Program-made: the position numbers and the translations under genes
Assembly: GCA_013001365.1 (NCBI GenBank)
Contig: JABDMQ010000220.1
Span: 1 to 5,169, forward strand
DNA length: 5,169 nt
Direction: 5' to 3'
Source of the DNA: Flavobacteriaceae bacterium
Lineage (GTDB): Bacteria; Bacteroidota; Bacteroidia; Flavobacteriales; Flavobacteriaceae
Notes under the pieces: generated by a model
Told to the model about the DNA's origin: nothing
What the model saw: the letters and a program-made list of their open reading frames with translations, nothing else
Database searches by the model: none
Part shown: positions 4,574 to 5,169 of the stretch, one piece after another
How positions within the stretch are numbered: position 1 is the stretch's first letter
How the letters are laid out: the number at the start of each line of letters is the position of its first letter

Positions 4574-5169
4574 TTGAAAAATAGACTTCTACTCATCATT
4601 GGCATTCTTTTAACGAGTTCAATGATAGCACAGAATAAATTCACCTTAAGCGGAACAATATCGGAAGCAAAAAGTAACGAAACACTGATTGGCGTTTCAA
4701 TTCTGTTCCCAGAAATCAATTCGGGAACGGTTACCAACGAATATGGTTTTTATTCTATTACCCTTCCAGAGGGAAACTACAATGTGGTCATTTCTTATTT
4801 AGGCTTTGAAGATATAAACGAAACCATTGATCTTACTAGAAACAGGACAAATAACTACAGTTTGACAGAAAAATTGGAAACCTTGGATGAAGTGCTGATT
4901 CAAGAAGATGTGGAGAGAGTAAGCATTAGAAAGCCCGAAATGAGTGTCAACAAACTCAAAGTACAGACCATAAAGCAAATTCCTGTAGTTCTGGGTGAAG
5001 CCGATGTTATCAAGGCCATAACGCTTTTACCAGGAGTTACAAATGCTGGCGAAGGGGCTTCAGGATTTAATGTTAGAGGTGGTGCCGCAGACCAAAACCT
5101 TATCCTTTTGGATGAGGCCACAATATTCAATTCTTCACATTTATTCGGATTTTTCTCAGTTTTCAATCC
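4574..5169 (+). CDS. TonB-dependent outer-membrane receptor, 3'-truncated by the window edge
   Basis: The frame is open to the window end with 198 complete codons. From TTG 4574 it encodes a signal peptide (basic KNR, hydrophobic LLLIIGILL, cleavage probably after MIAQ at residue 20). Next comes a carboxypeptidase-like regulatory domain (about 23-105; GVSILF, TNEYGFYSI, LPEGNYNVVISYLGFE). Then a linker LETLDEVLI and the start of the TonB plug (about 125 on; GEADVIKAITLLPGV, GFNVRGGAADQNLILLDEA). Such receptors form a 22-strand barrel and import siderophores, vitamins or oligosaccharides using TonB-ExbBD energy; the substrate cannot be told from this part. The plug type is not SusC-like. The start is unusual: no upstream in-frame ATG exists, ATG 4622 would cut the signal peptide, and ATG 4557 is in another frame and stops at a TGA overlapping the TTG. 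No promoter fits in the 27 nt after the icd terminator. Confidence 0.9.
   Translation, partial: MKNRLLLIIGILLTSSMIAQNKFTLSGTISEAKSNETLIGVSILFPEINSGTVTNEYGFYSITLPEGNYNVVISYLGFEDINETIDLTRNRTNNYSLTEKLETLDEVLIQEDVERVSIRKPEMSVNKLKVQTIKQIPVVLGEADVIKAITLLPGVTNAGEGASGFNVRGGAADQNLILLDEATIFNSSHLFGFFSVFN

Noticed and set aside
4507..5166. Minus-strand frames antisense to the receptor
   Set aside because: The + strand frame has clear signal peptide, regulatory and plug domains; the antisense frames are by-products.
4574..5169. SusC-type receptor assignment
   Set aside because: The plug sequence GEADVIKAITLLPGV and GFNVRGGAADQN belongs to the general TonB-dependent receptor type, not the SusC type, and no SusD gene is visible.
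1..5169. CRISPR array, insertion sequence, prophage or defence system
   Set aside because: No regularly spaced repeats, transposase, integrase or known defence genes are present on either strand.

Overview
The window is a chromosomal segment of a member of the Bacteroidota, most likely a marine Flavobacteriaceae (inference). The reasons are: A/T-rich DNA with no Shine-Dalgarno sequences in front of the genes; -7 promoter boxes of the TAnnTTTG type; a TonB-dependent receptor that starts with a carboxypeptidase-like regulatory domain; and TrmD and IDH protein sequences of the kind I know from this family. I see no transposase, integrase, phage gene or CRISPR array. The protein-coding part is ordinary housekeeping chromosome.

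Layout, all on the + strand. (1) 1-450: the 3' two thirds of trmD (tRNA m1G37 methyltransferase). (2) 454-936: a GyrI-like/AraC effector-binding-fold protein that starts 3 nt after the trmD stop, so the two are probably co-transcribed. (3) ~916-1019: a compact structured element overlapping the end of that gene and resembling a recurrent flavobacterial RNA element (Flavo-1-like, from memory). (4) 1041-1545: the rplS unit, with a TATATTTG promoter, a short foldable leader, the L19 gene and a strong terminator. (5) 1546-2204: a stretch of about 660 nt without a protein gene. It ends in an excellent intrinsic terminator that no protein gene can own, and it holds a G-rich, hairpin-dense core. I interpret it as an undescribed noncoding RNA gene. 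(6) 2205-4546: a monocistronic icd gene for the monomeric 741-residue NADP-dependent isocitrate dehydrogenase, with its own promoter and terminator. (7) 4574-5169: the 5' part of a TonB-dependent receptor gene, which begins with TTG or has lost its ATG by a 1-nt slip.

How the genes relate: trmD and rplS are translation genes that are neighbours in very many bacteria, where TrmD prevents +1 frameshifting and L19 sits at the 30S-50S interface. icd supplies NADPH and 2-oxoglutarate. The receptor is an outer-membrane importer unrelated in function. The most interesting part is the orphan-terminated intergenic region between rplS and icd. Three 8-bp inverted repeats (1544-1563, 1593-1628, 1705-1723) and a GGA-rich structured core at 1745-1858 mark it as more than spacer DNA. 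No homology search or RNA folding program was available, so all structures were paired by eye.
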